From assembly GCF_014805685.1 (NCBI RefSeq), contig NC_060896.1, positions 21,172,277 through 21,236,276 of the forward strand: a DNA stretch of 64,000 nt, in the 5' to 3' direction. Of the stretch, positions 22,715 to 33,954 are shown piece by piece (within the stretch, counting starts at the first letter, position 1; each line of letters begins with the position of its first letter). Position numbers and translations under genes: made by a program. The notes beneath the pieces were generated by a model that saw only the letters and a program-made list of their open reading frames with translations, did no database searches and was not told the origin of the DNA. Origin of the DNA: Silurus meridionalis. Its lineage: Eukaryota > Chordata > Actinopteri > Siluriformes > Siluridae.

Positions 22715-23440
22715 CCGAAGGCTGAGGCTCCCAGTGCGACTTAGAGTGCCTGGATAAGACTTGGCCGTCTTGTTGGGGGCTCTGTCTGAGCCCCCCTTCA
22801 AGCCTCTGGTCGAGGTATTTTGGAGGCACCTCTCCATTTAGACCACATTCTTGTTGGCCATTTGCTCTCTTAAGAGATTTGGAGATCTGCAGTCCCTTTC
22901 TGCAGTTTACTTGAGGTATGGCCAGTGCCTTTTTGTACCCTAGATTGGATTACATCCCCAAGGTGCCCTTGGTTGTCCCACGACCCATGAGGCTACAGGC
23001 ATTCTACCCTCCTCTGTTCAGGCCCCAGACCAGGAGAAACTGAACCGGCTGTGCCCGGTACACGCGCTGGACACCTATGTCCACTGGACGGGTCCCTGGA
23101 GGAAGTCCGACCATCTGCTCGCCTGCTACAGCCCTCTGAAGAGACCCATCCCTGCTAATAAGCAGATCCTGAGCAAATGGATCATTGATGCCATTGCATC
23201 CTCCTATGAGTCCTCCTATGAGTCCTCTGGTCTCCCCACTCCATTCAGGGTCAGAGCTCACTCGACCCGGAGTGTGGCAGCCTCTAAGGCTTGGTTCTCT
23301 GGAGTACCCCTCCAAGACACCTGCAACTGGTCCACCCCGCTGACCTTTGTCTGGTTTTACAACCTGGACCTCAGTGCCACTATGTCCGTTGACCTAGCTG
23401 TGCTCATACACACTAGTCAAGGATTGGACATTCTGGTGTG
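22715..23440 (+). pseudogene. DIRS 2 tyrosine recombinase, catalytic residues largely kept
   Basis: Plus-strand blocks: RLPVRLRVPG, a stop, DLAVLLGALSEPPFKPLVEV, then LLAICSLKRFGDLQSLS (the R of LKR is the expected first catalytic arginine), CPVHALDTYVHWTGPWRKSD, and VRAHSTRSVAASKAWFSGV. The HSTR at 23259-23270 matches the H-x-x-R pair, and FYNLDL (TAC at 23358) supplies the nucleophile tyrosine. There are at least two stops and some frame changes before about 23000, while the C-terminal half to the end near 23440 is open. A 12-bp tandem duplication (CCTCCTATGAGT, about 23199-23222) adds four residues. Confidence 0.78.
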
Positions 23441-23449
23441 ATTAAACAC

Positions 23450-23546
23450 ATTTCCAAAGCATTCCGATGCAGGTCGAAAAGCTGAAAGAAACGTCTCTAG
23501 GTTATGTATGTGACCCTAGTTCTCCAAGGGAACGAGATGCTGCGTC
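23450..23546. repeat. DIRS 2 internal complementary region
   Basis: First half (TTTCCAAAGCATTCCGATGC onward) is the degraded reverse complement of the left outer end; second half (23494-23546, TCTCTAGGTTATGTATGTGA onward) is the reverse complement of the right outer end (23727-23776, ending TACTTAACCTAGAGA). Confidence 0.82.
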
Positions 23547-23776
23547 TCTAGGCCACACTGCCAGCGTCCCTGCAGCGCTTCCTTTTCTTTTACAGAAGAT
23601 GGCACCTGCTTCACTCCATGTGCGTTTTATACTTTCTGGCCGTGACATCAACCGCGTCCAATTTTGACTGATTACACACATTATTTCAGAGCGTGGACAA
23701 CGCGGTTGCTTCCCAAAGCATTCCGATGCAGCGTCTCGTTCCCTAAGGGACCTAGGATTACATACTTAACCTAGAG
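23547..23776. repeat. DIRS 2 right inverted terminal repeat
   Basis: Complement of the left repeat (see CATTATTTCAGAGCGTGGAC and CCCAAAGCATTCCGATGCAG), with its own outer edge to 23776. The element end is placed where complementarity with the internal region stops. Confidence 0.82.
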
Positions 23777-24171
23777 ATGTTTGCTACCTCATTTTTTTCA
23801 GTAAAGCTATAGGGCAAATATAACAAATAATGCAGATATAGAATAAGTACTACTGAATGTCTAAAGTTTTTGTTTGATTTAAACAGTATTTTCAGATAAT
23901 GAATTGTAAAATAATTCCAGTAAATCTTCAAAAAAGTCTGCAATCTGTTAAGTATCATGTTTTCTTTATGTCAGATTATGCAATGAAATTCATTCACCAA
24001 CATTTTAAGAACATTTGTAAATTAATATCTAATGTGATCCAGGATCTTTTAAAAAATGAAACACTCCTATCATCCAACAACAAGAATCTAATGCCATCAT
24101 GGACACACCAAAATATGGATATTTTAAGGCTTAAAAAAGGATCAGGTAATTTTTACTTTGTATTCTTCAAC
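23777..24171. other. Unclassified AT-rich sequence
   Basis: Nothing recognised. Confidence 0.4.
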
Positions 24172-24380
24172 TGTCCAGTCTGGATTAGCATGTGTCTCAT
24201 CTTTCTGTTCTGGGCTGTTAGGAGTGGACCCTAATGTAACCCAATGGTTTTTGGGTTGGGTTCCTTTAGATTCAAAGTTTTGTGCATGCTATGATGCTTT
24301 TCTGCTCACTAGAACTGTAAAATGTGATGATTCGGGTTTCTCTACTCTTACTGACATCTCAAACTGGTCTGCATTCAAGG
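24172..24380 (-). pseudogene. Tc1-like transposase fragment
   Basis: The minus strand includes GPLLTAQNRKMRHMLIQTG and, upstream, AEKHHSMHKTLN, matching the segment between the DNA-binding and catalytic domains of a Tc1-like family in which LLSAKNRKLRL-like text precedes the first catalytic motif. Short and decayed; no ends seen. Confidence 0.5.
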
Positions 24381-25507
24381 ATCTAGAGGCTTTACCACTC
24401 TCAGAATTGTCTCGCACTAAATTAATTAATTATTTTAAAACTTAACTAAAATATTAACTTTAATTTATTTATCTAGTAACTCTCATATTTGAAAATCTCA
24501 GGAAATCCATGTCATGATTGAATGATAATTAAAGTCACAATTATCACACTTTTTCTTGATTCTAATCTTTGATGTGGACATCACCTAAATCTTTTTATTA
24601 GTTATTAGTGTTTGTATTTATTTATTTTTATTTTTTTGTGTGTGCTGCTGCTCCATGACTGGTTGATAAAATAATTGCATAAATGTGCATTACATTTTTG
24701 TGGCCCAGAGACAAAGAAACAAAGCAGTGAGCTACATTTGACCTTGAGTTTGTCACAAACTTTAAATTATCATTTAAAAAAAAAATTAGCAATTGTGGGT
24801 GTTTTTTAAATCCAAGTATTAATTTGCTACCATGGCCCAAATTCCTAGATTCTTGATTCTTGTTTAGAGACAAGCACAGATTCTAGCATAATAAAAGGAC
24901 AGTTTTTGATTAAATATGTTGCCTTGTATGTATGCATCAGTTTGAATGTAAATTTCACAATGTTAGCAGTTGTTTCAGATGATGATGGCATTCCTTAGAA
25001 AATAGTAAAATCAATACATTTGTTCTGTTGGATTCATTGAACGCATAGTGAGATGTCATAAAGAATACACTGTAGTATACCGCTATACAGTGACTAAAAG
25101 ATTTATTTTGTCTTTGTGCCTCTGAAGCCTTTTTGGTACCTAGGATGCAGGTGGGAGAGTGGAATGCCTTACTCTTGCTGGATCTGTAAGTTTACCCATT
25201 ACCCACTGAACCACCTTACTTTTACTTATTAATGGTTAAACCCCTCTATTTGGCTAATTTAATTTAATATCAGAAGCATGGTACTACTTTGTTTAATTTT
25301 ACACTTTTACATACTGTTGTCTTCTCTATTTTTCAGTAATTAAATAGCATTATGTTTAAGTACAGTGCAGACAATAATCTGAGTTATTCTATTTTTAGGA
25401 TTACTTGCATCTCCTTCTCAAAATCATGTGTATTATTCTTCTCTTTATAGCATGACATGATTCACCTGGGAGATACGATGAAGATGAGAGATGAGAAGGG
25501 AGAGATT

Positions 25508-25511
<4 letters not shown>
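24381..25511. other. Unclassified AT-rich sequence
   Basis: No gene or repeat family recognised. Confidence 0.35.

Positions 25512-25575
<64 letters not shown>
25512..25575. repeat. (AT)n microsatellite
   Basis: About 32 AT units, the second such array in the window. Confidence 0.97.
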
Positions 25576-25578
<3 letters not shown>

Positions 25579-26588
25579 CCACACAGATATGACGTGTTTT
25601 GTCTTATGGTGTTACCGTTACTCATTCTACATTGCTGATGTCAGCAAACTGGAACTTACCACAGACCCTTGTGACTCTCAATAGAAGAGACAGAATGGGG
25701 CCGTTTTACAATACACTGCATCTCATGCTATCTTTGTCACACCCTGATCCTCTGTTCTCTTCCCTATTCAGCACTCCTTGTTCTGATGTTGTTTTAATTG
25801 CTCTCAGGTATCAGGGGACCTTATTAATTGAAGGCATTTACTTTAATGGCACAGAGGAGGCCATGACCACAAAGTGCCTTCCTTAACTTGGATATGTTTG
25901 TCTTATTTTTGCTTTTCTTTTTGTTTTCACATAAGATGGCAGATCTGACCTATATATAGTATAGTTTTAATTAACCACATATCCACTGTCCTACAGGCCT
26001 TAGAAATGCATTTATTTTTAAAGTTTGTTCACAAAAAAAGTGGGCAAATAAACGTTACACAGGATCTTCAAGCAGTTATTTATTTCATGGTTCATGGCTA
26101 ATTTACCTATTTTATATGCTCTTAAGACCTGCATAAATAAACCCCTATATCCAGAATTATTTGGCAGATTTATTTGTTTTTTATTCATAGTTTTGTATGA
26201 GATGCAGAATAAAATCAGCTACATAGTGGTTAACCCTATCCAACTGCCCTGCATTTCGGAAAAAGAATACCACACTGTCATCAGTCCATTAATTTTTCTT
26301 GCTTCTTTAGGTGAGAGATGGGAGTTGTTATCAATTTAAATAAATATAGCACACTCTTGAGCCTTAACTTGTCACTGTAGTCATGTCCTGCTGGTACTAA
26401 ATTACTGTATACATTTGTAAAAAATGCCCACAATGTCACCAACATACTATAATCTATTTAACACTAATTGTTGTTTATTTATTAGCTTTTCTTACTTGTA
26501 TTTATAATTTACCTTTGTGTGCAGCTACTGGATATTGCTGCAACTTTACAAGCAATGCAGCAATTTGGTGTTTTAGAGAGATGGGGAT
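25576..26588. other. Unclassified AT-rich sequence
   Basis: No coding or repeat signal beyond short open frames without domains. Confidence 0.35.
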
Positions 26589-26602
26589 AAAAAAAAAAAA
26601 AA

Positions 26603-26637
<35 letters not shown>
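26589..26637. repeat. A run followed by (TAA)n microsatellite
   Basis: About 16 A residues followed by 11 TAA units. Confidence 0.95.
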
Positions 26638-26638
<1 letters not shown>

Positions 26639-26864
26639 TTACTGCTTAGATTGTAAGGACACATTCCTTTTTTAATTTTTTAATTTATTTATTTTATATG
26701 CCAGTCATTTTACAAGCCAGATGTGACACTAAATGGTAAACTAGCTAGATAATAATTATCTGTGCTTTATCTAAGAGTATTAGTTGTTCTTGCCCTCTTT
26801 CATTTACAAATTATGAAGGCCTAAAAAAAAAAAAAAAAACAGATGCATAAGAAATTTCATTGTA

Positions 26865-27125
26865 GCTTACCCCAGATCTGTGCAATATCACAACCTGATC
26901 TCTCAACTCTACAGACAGTTCCTTTGACCTCACATCTTGTTTTTTTCTTTGATACAGTATGTATTTTCACTTGTTGCTCTTATAGTACCTATGCAAATCA
27001 TGTCCAATCAACTGAATTTACACAGGTGGACTTCAAAGTGTAGAAAAGATCTCAAAGTTGATTCAGAGAAATGGGTTGCACCTGAGATAAATTTCTTATG
27101 CTAGGGGGAAGATTTCAGGGTCTAA
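26865..27125 (-). mobile_element. Tc1-like element 5' fragment
   Basis: CCCCAGATCTGTGC at 26873 and CAAATCATGTCCAATCAACT at 26994 are complements of the 5' coding and leader region of the Tc1-like family present in full at 54921-55941. AACTGAATTTACACAGGTGG and TTGCACCTGAGATAAATTTC are further matching pieces. Decayed fragment without ends. Confidence 0.65.
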
Positions 27126-28004
27126 TTTTGTCACCTCTGATGATTAGAGCACTATACTCAGCGTTCATTGTATTTCTCAACATTAAAGGTCAAATCTACA
27201 CTAGCATAATTATATAATAAAACACTACAGTATATTCTTGGAACAATAATTTTGTTTTTATAGGTTAATAGGTGTGATGAGTAGATATAATATGTGAATG
27301 CAAAATAATAAAATGTATATTTTTTGTAGTATACAATATTTAATAGAACATTTGAAATAATGTTTCAATTGATGCTATGTTAGTTGGTGATGCTTGTTTT
27401 GTACAGCAGTATACTGACATCACCTCTGCAGACTCCAGTTTGCGTTTCTTCAAAAACACACCCGGAACATTCATTCAAATCTTGCCGAACATTGTAGTCA
27501 TGAAGGTTTAGAGCTGTGTTACTCCATAAATTATCTATGCTGTTTCACTCTCTTTCTGATCTTACACACTTATTCAGATTGAGTTTTGACCTGATGGCAA
27601 CAAAACTACCAGTGCTATAAAATGTGTCTGATTTCTGATACACATCTGGTTTTACCACTTTTGCTGCTTATATTTTATATTAAAATGGGTGCGTGCATAA
27701 TAGAAAGATTTTACTGATACTATGGCACGTGACATCGCCAAAGACATTGTGCCTATATACACAGTTGAAAAGCCTGGATTTATTTGTATGCTAAAACTAA
27801 TCGACCCTAAATTTAACCTGAGCTGGCATCCTGCTTGTTGTCACCAGATACAGACAAAGACACCGATCCAGTGGACAGGCTTGTGTTCCTTGCTAAAGAC
27901 ATGTAAAATGCCCTCTGGCATGTGTTTGATTTTATTTAGGAGGCATGTTGAACTGGTTTACAAAATAATTTTTTATTTTGCTTACTTTATTGGGCCAAAG
28001 GAGG
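27126..28004. other. Unclassified sequence
   Basis: No repeat family recognised. An open frame from 27722 runs into the LINE fragment at 28005 but its first two thirds show no domain and are probably a chance reading. Confidence 0.35.
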
Positions 28005-28125
28005 AGAAGGAGAGGAGGAGAGTGGAGGTTAGTGTTGATACTTTAAATGCTGGTGCTATGACTGGTAAATGGAAAGAGATAGCTGATATGATGGAGAGGA
28101 GAAAGGTAGCTATGTTGTGTTCAGG
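28005..28125 (+). pseudogene. RTE-like LINE endonuclease N-terminus fragment
   Basis: The plus strand encodes RRRVEVSVDTLNAGAMTGKW followed by KEIADMMERRKVAMLC, the start of the endonuclease of the same LINE family as 15757-21735 (the TLN.G.MTGK..E and DMMERRKV blocks). Homology stops at about 28125. It is an isolated relic in the opposite orientation to the long copy. Confidence 0.7.
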
Positions 28126-28384
28126 AGTCCAAGTGATTATTGATTATTGTTTTTCTAAAATAACAAGAACAGTTGTGAGGTTTTCACATTGCACTAGTCC
28201 AAACAAAGCAGTTCATGTTTGGTTATATTGTTTTTGCACAAATTATAAAAAAAAAAAAAATCAATCTTATAGTCTCTAGTGTTTTAATAATTAAAAAATA
28301 CAATTATTAGAACAAATCTGAGACTTAATTTATGGGACATATTGCCTAGCTCTATTTCTGGATAGTATGTACATACTATAAATT

Positions 28385-28612
28385 CACACACACATTCAGT
28401 CCTAGTGGCAATTTATCTTGGCCAACAACCTACTGGCACATTTTGGGAAGTAGTGGGAAACTGATGCGGAAATCCCTACTGACACAATTAGAACTGTACA
28501 GAAATGTACAGAAACTCCACTCACATGGTCAATTGAACTTCTGATTGAGCTTGCAACCCTGGAGCTGTAAGGTGACAATGCTTCCCACTGTACCATCATG
28601 ATACCCCAATTC
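28385..28612 (-). mobile_element. SINE-like interspersed repeat, decayed
   Basis: The complement of GCAACCCTGGAGCTGTAAGG and CTTCCCACTGTACCATCATG is the head of a widespread fish repeat in which an RNA polymerase III-like start (GGTAGCA..) is followed by text of the TCCTC..GTTTCC kind. The 3' half on this strand includes AAACTGATGCGGAAATCCC and ACTTCCCAAAATGTGCC-like pieces. The same family occurs at 47311-47480 on the plus strand. Confidence 0.55.
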
Positions 28613-28859
28613 CTATTATTGTTCATTTAATTCTATAGTAATCTGTGTATTTCCAGTATCTCAGTAGTGGCCTGTTAATTCTTTGTCCCTCTGGAAAAAG
28701 TATATGCTTTTTTAATTCTGTATGTGAAGAGACTCTGCTCATATATCTAACTGCCCTTGACTGCCAATTGTTACAGAAACAGAGGGCCAAAGAGGATGAG
28801 AGCAAAAGACGAGCATTTATCTTTCTGACAGGGTCATCTAGTACGCATGAATGACTATT

Positions 28860-29340
28860 TATGAAAATGAAGGAGTCTGGCAGAGACAGATTGAAGTGAT
28901 AAGTGTGCGCCTTTGAGTTCTCTAATGACTTTCTTAGAGTCTCCCATTAGATTAATGCACATGATGCAAATCAGATTGTATCAGAAGAACGCTCTCTAAA
29001 CACAAATGATCATATCTTAGGCGTCATGAATTGAGGATTCAACAATATAGGGTAATCAATAGTTAATAAGTTTCAGTGTCCCAATCTCTCAAACTCCATC
29101 AAAATTATTGCTCCCACTTTTCAATTGAAGCTCATTAACACAGCCAACCGCTGATTTGGTTCTTGTCTCCACAGAGCTGTGATATCACTTTTAATTTCTT
29201 TCACTGAAGTCCGCTATGCTGTTGACAGTGCATATTAGACAAGATCTCAACGCACACAGGCTTAAACAGCCCAGTCAGGACTTATGAAAATAGCATTGTG
29301 TGTGCTCAAGAATTACTGATGAGTTTACCAGAAAAAAAGT
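28860..29340. other. Unique block; possible conserved non-coding element
   Basis: Non-repetitive sequence with dense homeodomain and POU-like sites (ATTAGATTAATGCACATGAT, ATGCAAATCA near 28966) and no coding frame. It looks like the single-copy regulatory blocks found around developmental genes; conservation cannot be shown from one sequence. Confidence 0.3.
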
Positions 29341-29879
29341 TCACTAAATAAACATATGGCATGTGGGGGTTGGGCAGAGATTCCAATTACAAAACCAATA
29401 AGGATGTTGTATAAAAACTATGCTTCAGGCCTATTGAACTATGAACTTTATTTCTAAATTAAATCGCTTAAGAGAACAAATATTAGGAATCAACTTAAAC
29501 ATTAGGGATCAGACAATACTTTTTAATTTTGGCCACAGTAATATACAATTTTTCAACACCCAAGAAGGATTATTTGCTGTTTAGCCAAATTGATGCATAA
29601 AAAACTACAAATTAAATTAGATTCTGAGGTGCATACACTCTAAAACATATGTTTAGACTGCTTACCCTGATTTTTTGTGGTATTTCTATATCGGACTGGC
29701 TTGTGTGGTGAAAGCTCTTGCTTGTTATTTGCACACTCTGTTTTCGTTGGCTACATTATAGGTCAACTTTCTCAGCCAGGTCTAAGTTTCTGTTCTTATT
29801 CCTGAGTATTCTAGCATTTTATTTTTTTTGACAATTGTAATATTTTCCTGGGTTGTGAATGAGAAGACAGGATGCAGGC
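29341..29879. other. Unclassified AT-rich sequence
   Basis: No signal recognised. Confidence 0.35.
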
Positions 29880-30700
29880 TTGGCCGAATGCAAATAGATC
29901 TATTATCTATTTTCTGTTATTAGAAAGCTTTGTGCTGATCAACTCGTATCGCCCAACTTTATCCTTGCTGCCCATCAGTTAAACAATATTTTTACCATTA
30001 ACCTTCCAACAGCTCCACCCTCCATTTACAAAACCAGTGATTGACATTTACACCAGATCTGGTGCTACCTGTTCAGTAAAATCAGTCAACAAGATAATTA
30101 TATATATTATAATTATATAGATAATTTTTTTTTTTTTTTTTCCAAATAATTTTACAATCGTAAACTATAGTAATTGCTAGCCAGTCCCAGGTAATGTCTC
30201 ACCTATTTTATAAAATTGAGTCATCAGTATACTGCAATTATTGCTGCCATATAAATTTGGGAATGCACCTGACTATAGTCTATTGTAAGTTTAAACCCTC
30301 ATATAATAATTCCACCTGTCTTATCATACGAACCACTGACCTTGTTAACTAGGACCACCATTCTGGATGAGTCACTCTATTACCCTCCTATTGAGCATGG
30401 TCTTGAGCTTCTCCCAAACCATTTGTTGTTTGGTTAAACAATAGGGATGACTACCACCCCTGGGGGCATCTCAATATGGTGATCTTTTAAATTAGCTTGA
30501 CCAGATAAAGATGTAAACACATGAACAGTTTTTGCAACTTGGGGAATGGAGATGGGGGTGGTGTTGACAGAGGGTTATACTGGATTAGGTCACTATTTTT
30601 ATTTACAGCCCTAGCAAATCTTTCTCTGGATCAACATTCAATAATGCCACAGGAATCACCTGTCTCCATGCTTGTATCTAGTCAACTTTCTGCATAATCA
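29880..30700 (-). pseudogene. Ty3/gypsy-type pol remnant
   Basis: On the minus strand, around 30330-30480, the text HIEMPPGVVV is followed by EKLKTMLNRRVIE and NGGP, and then by SLVNKVSGSYDKTGG. These are degraded forms of the start of the gypsy reverse transcriptase (the segment leading into the first RT block). Several stops and frame changes are present. Neighbouring parts may belong to the same pol but show no clean motif. The relic is inactive. Confidence 0.5.
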
Positions 30701-31194
30701 GTGTCAAGGTCCCTTGTCACTTGAATAATTTTAAGTTCTAAGTGTCTGAGCTGTTGGGTGAATGCGAACCGGTGGCCAAGTTCACTTAGCATTAGCAAGC
30801 AGAAGCAGGCACAGTGCTGTTTGAGGCTGTTCAAAATCGCTGATGGGTTCCTCCAACAGTAGTGAAAGCAAGTGGTCTACACAATGGTTTAAAAGCCAGC
30901 TACACATTTCTGCAGCATGCACAAGGTTTGATATGGGGTATGGAGGTTCCTAGGGATGCTGCCCTTAGTACCCACCAATTGGACCAGGCTCCATAACACC
31001 TGCCTGCTGCCTAAGCTTGAAACAGAACCTAGAAGCTAAGTGTATGATTCTCACTTTGGGGTTCAAGAGGTCCTGGGAGCTGTTTGGATAGGAATAGAAG
31101 AGTTGGTTATTGAATTTATGGTCATTGTGTGTTCTGGTTGACTGGTCAATAGTCATGGCAACCTTTGATCTCCAGGTGTTTGTTGCTTCTCCAA
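30701..31194. other. Unclassified sequence between two retroelement relics
   Basis: No motif recognised; may be further decayed LTR-retrotransposon sequence. Confidence 0.3.
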
Positions 31195-31830
31195 GTCTGG
31201 ATGTTTTTTAGAGGTGTCAGAAGGATGACCTATTAGAAATAGCTGCTCACTATAGTGTACCAGTTTCTAGGAGTTGGGTGAAAAAAGAAATTAGGAGTAA
31301 GGTTCTTGCTAAGCTGTGTGAGTTAGGGGTTCTTAAACTCTCACCACATGTTGATAAAGACACCTAAATGAGGATGGGTTCCCCTTCTGAGTCTGGTTCC
31401 TCTCAAGGTTTTTTCCTCATAACATCTAAGGGAGTTTTTTCCTTGCCATAGTCGCCATGGCTTTTTTAGGGATAAATGCACACCATTCACCTTAACTGTT
31501 GATTTCTGTAAAGCTGCTTGGAGACAATGTCTGTTGTGAAAAGCGATATAGAAATAACCTTGACTTGATTTGACTTGATACAACTGTGGCTAGTGGTACA
31601 CTGACGTTGGTTCTGGGACTTCAGGTGCAGAGATAGTTGAGCTGGTGGTTTGACCCATTTTCTTTTTCTTTGTTTGCAGGATCAAGGGATGAGGCACAAA
31701 GTGTGCATTGCACATCTTAAATTGAAAACTCAAGAAAAACAGAGGCACGTAAAGCAGAGATGGAGTTTAGGATAGCTTTGCGTAAGATGGAACTCAAGGT
31801 AGATTGAGAATTCCAATAAAGGCACGTGAC
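31195..31830 (+). pseudogene. LTR-retrotransposon gag-like relic, split by a LINE tail
   Basis: Plus-strand text RKDDLLEIAAHYSVPVSRSW, then VKKEIRSKVLAKLCELGVL (about 31223-31340), resembles the small helical domain at the start of gag in fish LTR retrotransposons. After the inserted LINE tail (31357-31583) comes RKAEMEFRIALRKMELKVD (about 31755-31810), a charged helical segment of the same kind of protein. Orientation is opposite to the gypsy pol relic to the left, so the two are probably from different insertions. Confidence 0.4.
31357..31583 (+). mobile_element. LINE (L2-like) 3' end with TTGAC tail
   Basis: Contains ATGAGGATGGGTTCCCCTTC, GGGATAAATGCACACCATTC and GTTGTGAAAAGCGATATAGA, ending in TTGACTTGAT repeats. 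It corresponds to the last 230 bp of the copies at 11640-12218 and 58896-59316. It interrupts the gag-like relic. Confidence 0.8.
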
Positions 31831-31963
31831 ATTAGAAGCGATAAAAATCTCTTCAATGTCCACTGCCCACTTGGCTAACCTGTTTTCCCCTCCTCCACCT
31901 GCACATCCTGCTTAAAATGTCCCCTCCTACTTTTGATGTTAGCAAAAACATTGTGTTGGTTCC

Positions 31964-33425
31964 TATTTTCCGAGAAAGTGAAGTAGCCAGATAACACCAG
32001 ACTGACCAGTCCCTGACTAGTGTATTGGCACAGCTAAGGACAGAGGTGCCAGGAGTGGCACAGAGGTCAAGGATATAAAACCTGATGAAAGTCAGCGGGG
32101 TGGACCAGCCCACAGAGTCGCAGAGGTCTTGGAGGGACACTCCAGAGGACCAAGCCTTAGAGGCTGCCACACTCTGGGTCAAATGCGCTCTGACTCCGAA
32201 GGTAGCGGGGAGACCAGAGGGCTCATAAGAAAATGCAATAGCATTGATAATACACCTTCTGTGTATCTGCTTGTTAGCAGGATAGTCTCCTCAGGGGTTC
32301 GTAGCAGATGAACAATTGTTCTGACTTCCTTCAGGGACTTGTCCTGTGGATGTAAGAGTCCAGTGCTCACACTGGGTACAGCCAGTTTAGATTCTCTTGT
32401 TCTGGGGTCTTCTGCCTGGACAGGTTTTGGGAAGACCGAGAGTACCTTAAAGACATAACCTGCTCTAGGGTGCAGGAAGGCACTGGCCATGCCTGGAGTA
32501 AACTCCAGAAAAGATGGGGCCACATTAAGGGCCTGTAAATCACCTACTCTCTTCAGAGAGCAGATAGCCAGCAAGAATGCATTCTTGACTGTGAGGTGCC
32601 TCCATGAAACCTGGGCCAGGGGCATGAAGAAGGGCTCAGATGGAGCCTCCAACACAATGGCCAGGTCCCACCCCGGCACTCTAGGTTGCACGTGGAGAAA
32701 AGGCATCAGGAGCAGGCCTCTGTCCAGTGATTGCCCCTCCACAGGGGCATAATACACAGAAACAGTGGACTCAGACTTTAAGGGTGGATGGAGACAACTG
32801 CAGGGATCTTATAAACAGGAGGCCAAGTGGACTACATTGGATGCTGCTGCCATAAGCCTGAGCAGTCTATGGAACTGCTTGACAGTAAATTACTGCCCTT
32901 CTCTGACCAAATGACACCTAGATACTGTAAATGGTTCTTTGTAATAGAGAAAGCACACTCTTCTTGGCATTCAGTCAAAAACCCCAGCTCCTTCATGTGA
33001 GCAAGAATAACATCTCGATGCTAGACCGATATCTTCGCTGATTGACCTAATATCAACCAATCATCAATATAATTGAGGATGCAGATGCCCTGGAGTCAGA
33101 TGCCCTGAAGGCATATTTCTGACAGTGTGAGCCACAAATGCCTCTCAGTAACGGTTATGGTGCGTAGGGCGCCCATGGACCGGCCGATGGCCTTAGAGGT
33201 CTGCTTAGTGGCTCGGAGAGCCAGGTCAACCATATGGCAAAGGTCTTGCACCTGGCCACCCATGATGTTTCCCACATCGAACTCTCGCAGCAGGTCGGCT
33301 TGGTACCATGACCTGGACACCTCGGTGTGGTGGTCAGGGAATGTAGACCCTGAAGTGGCGGTTGTGATGCTGGTAGCAGAAATCGCTCGTCGAGTTAACT
33401 GGCTTTTGCTCATCAGCTGACCAAG
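31964..33425 (-). mobile_element. DIRS-like retrotransposon 3, remnant without ends
   Basis: On the minus strand from right to left: a gag-like part (33413-33096) containing AIGRSMGALRTITVTERHLW; then, directly joined, an RT palm end with CILNYIDDWLILGQ (YIDD box intact, about 33060) and YLGVIWSEKG; then a recombinase (32757-31990). The gag-RT join at about 33085-33115 shows the repeated CAGATGCCCTG, suggesting a microhomology deletion. No inverted ends or internal complementary region are seen on either side. Confidence 0.78.
31990..32757 (-). pseudogene. DIRS 3 tyrosine recombinase
   Basis: A 192-codon open frame (32757-32179, minus) contains RVPGWDLAIVLEAPSEPFFM, AICSLKRVGDLQALNVAPSF (first catalytic arginine kept) and LEFTPGMASAFLHPRAGY. 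It continues in another frame with RAHLTQSVAASKAWSSGVSL and GWSTPLTFIRFYILDL. Where H-x-x-R is expected the text is HLTQ, so the second catalytic arginine is changed to glutamine; the nucleophile tyrosine in FYILD is present. The codon change is consistent with CpG decay. Longest open frame in the window, but the protein is broken. Confidence 0.78.
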
Positions 33426-33499
33426 CTAGATCTAGCTTCCCTATGGCCCCCGTCACAACCTTTATGAGCTTCTTGCTTAATGCTTAATAGTTTGTGTGT

Positions 33500-33501
<2 letters not shown>

Positions 33502-33543
<42 letters not shown>
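33502..33543. repeat. (AT)n microsatellite
   Basis: About 20 AT units following a short GT run. Confidence 0.95.
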
Positions 33544-33546
<3 letters not shown>

Positions 33547-33954
33547 CAACCTCAATAATACTAAACAAAGCATGCGATGCCCTCTCATGTCACAGGAATT
33601 CATTTCACTGAAACAATCCTCACATTATTTTTCAAATAGTTTTTTTTCTTTCTTGCAGCTGCTGGTGTAATCATGGCTCCAAGTGTCACAAATACAGTTC
33701 ATAGAAATCAATATTTCCGTTACGTTTGATGCCCTTTTCTTGTGAATCTGGCAACCTCGAGCACCTTTAGTAAGTATTTATTTTGACTAAAAGAAAAAAA
33801 GAAAATTCATTAAAAGCCTTCTAACAATATAAAGGGATATAATCATGTTAGCTAAACTACACCAGTTCAGAACCTAACATTACCAAAATGCATTTTAAAA
33901 ATGGAACTACTACCCCAATTGCTATACAACAGCTATATATCATATATATGATTT
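33544..33954. other. Unclassified AT-rich sequence
   Basis: Nothing recognised. Confidence 0.4.

Larger units (their letters stand above)
22392..23776 (+). mobile_element. DIRS-like retrotransposon 2, short recombinase-only form
   Basis: A 1.4-kb element with diverged inverted terminal repeats (22392-22560 and about 23550-23776), an internal complementary region (23450-23546) and one coding region, a tyrosine recombinase on the plus strand. A possible scrap of gag start lies at about 22640-22720, after which the recombinase begins; reverse transcriptase and RNase H are absent. It is more diverged at its ends than element 1 and belongs to a related but different subfamily. It could be a non-autonomous derivative that moved by help in trans, or a later deletion of a full element. 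Confidence 0.82.

Noticed and set aside
32179..32757. Longest open frame (192 codons) as a host gene
   Set aside because: It is a DIRS tyrosine recombinase fragment continuing in another frame with a mutated catalytic arginine, and lies in line with RT and gag remnants.
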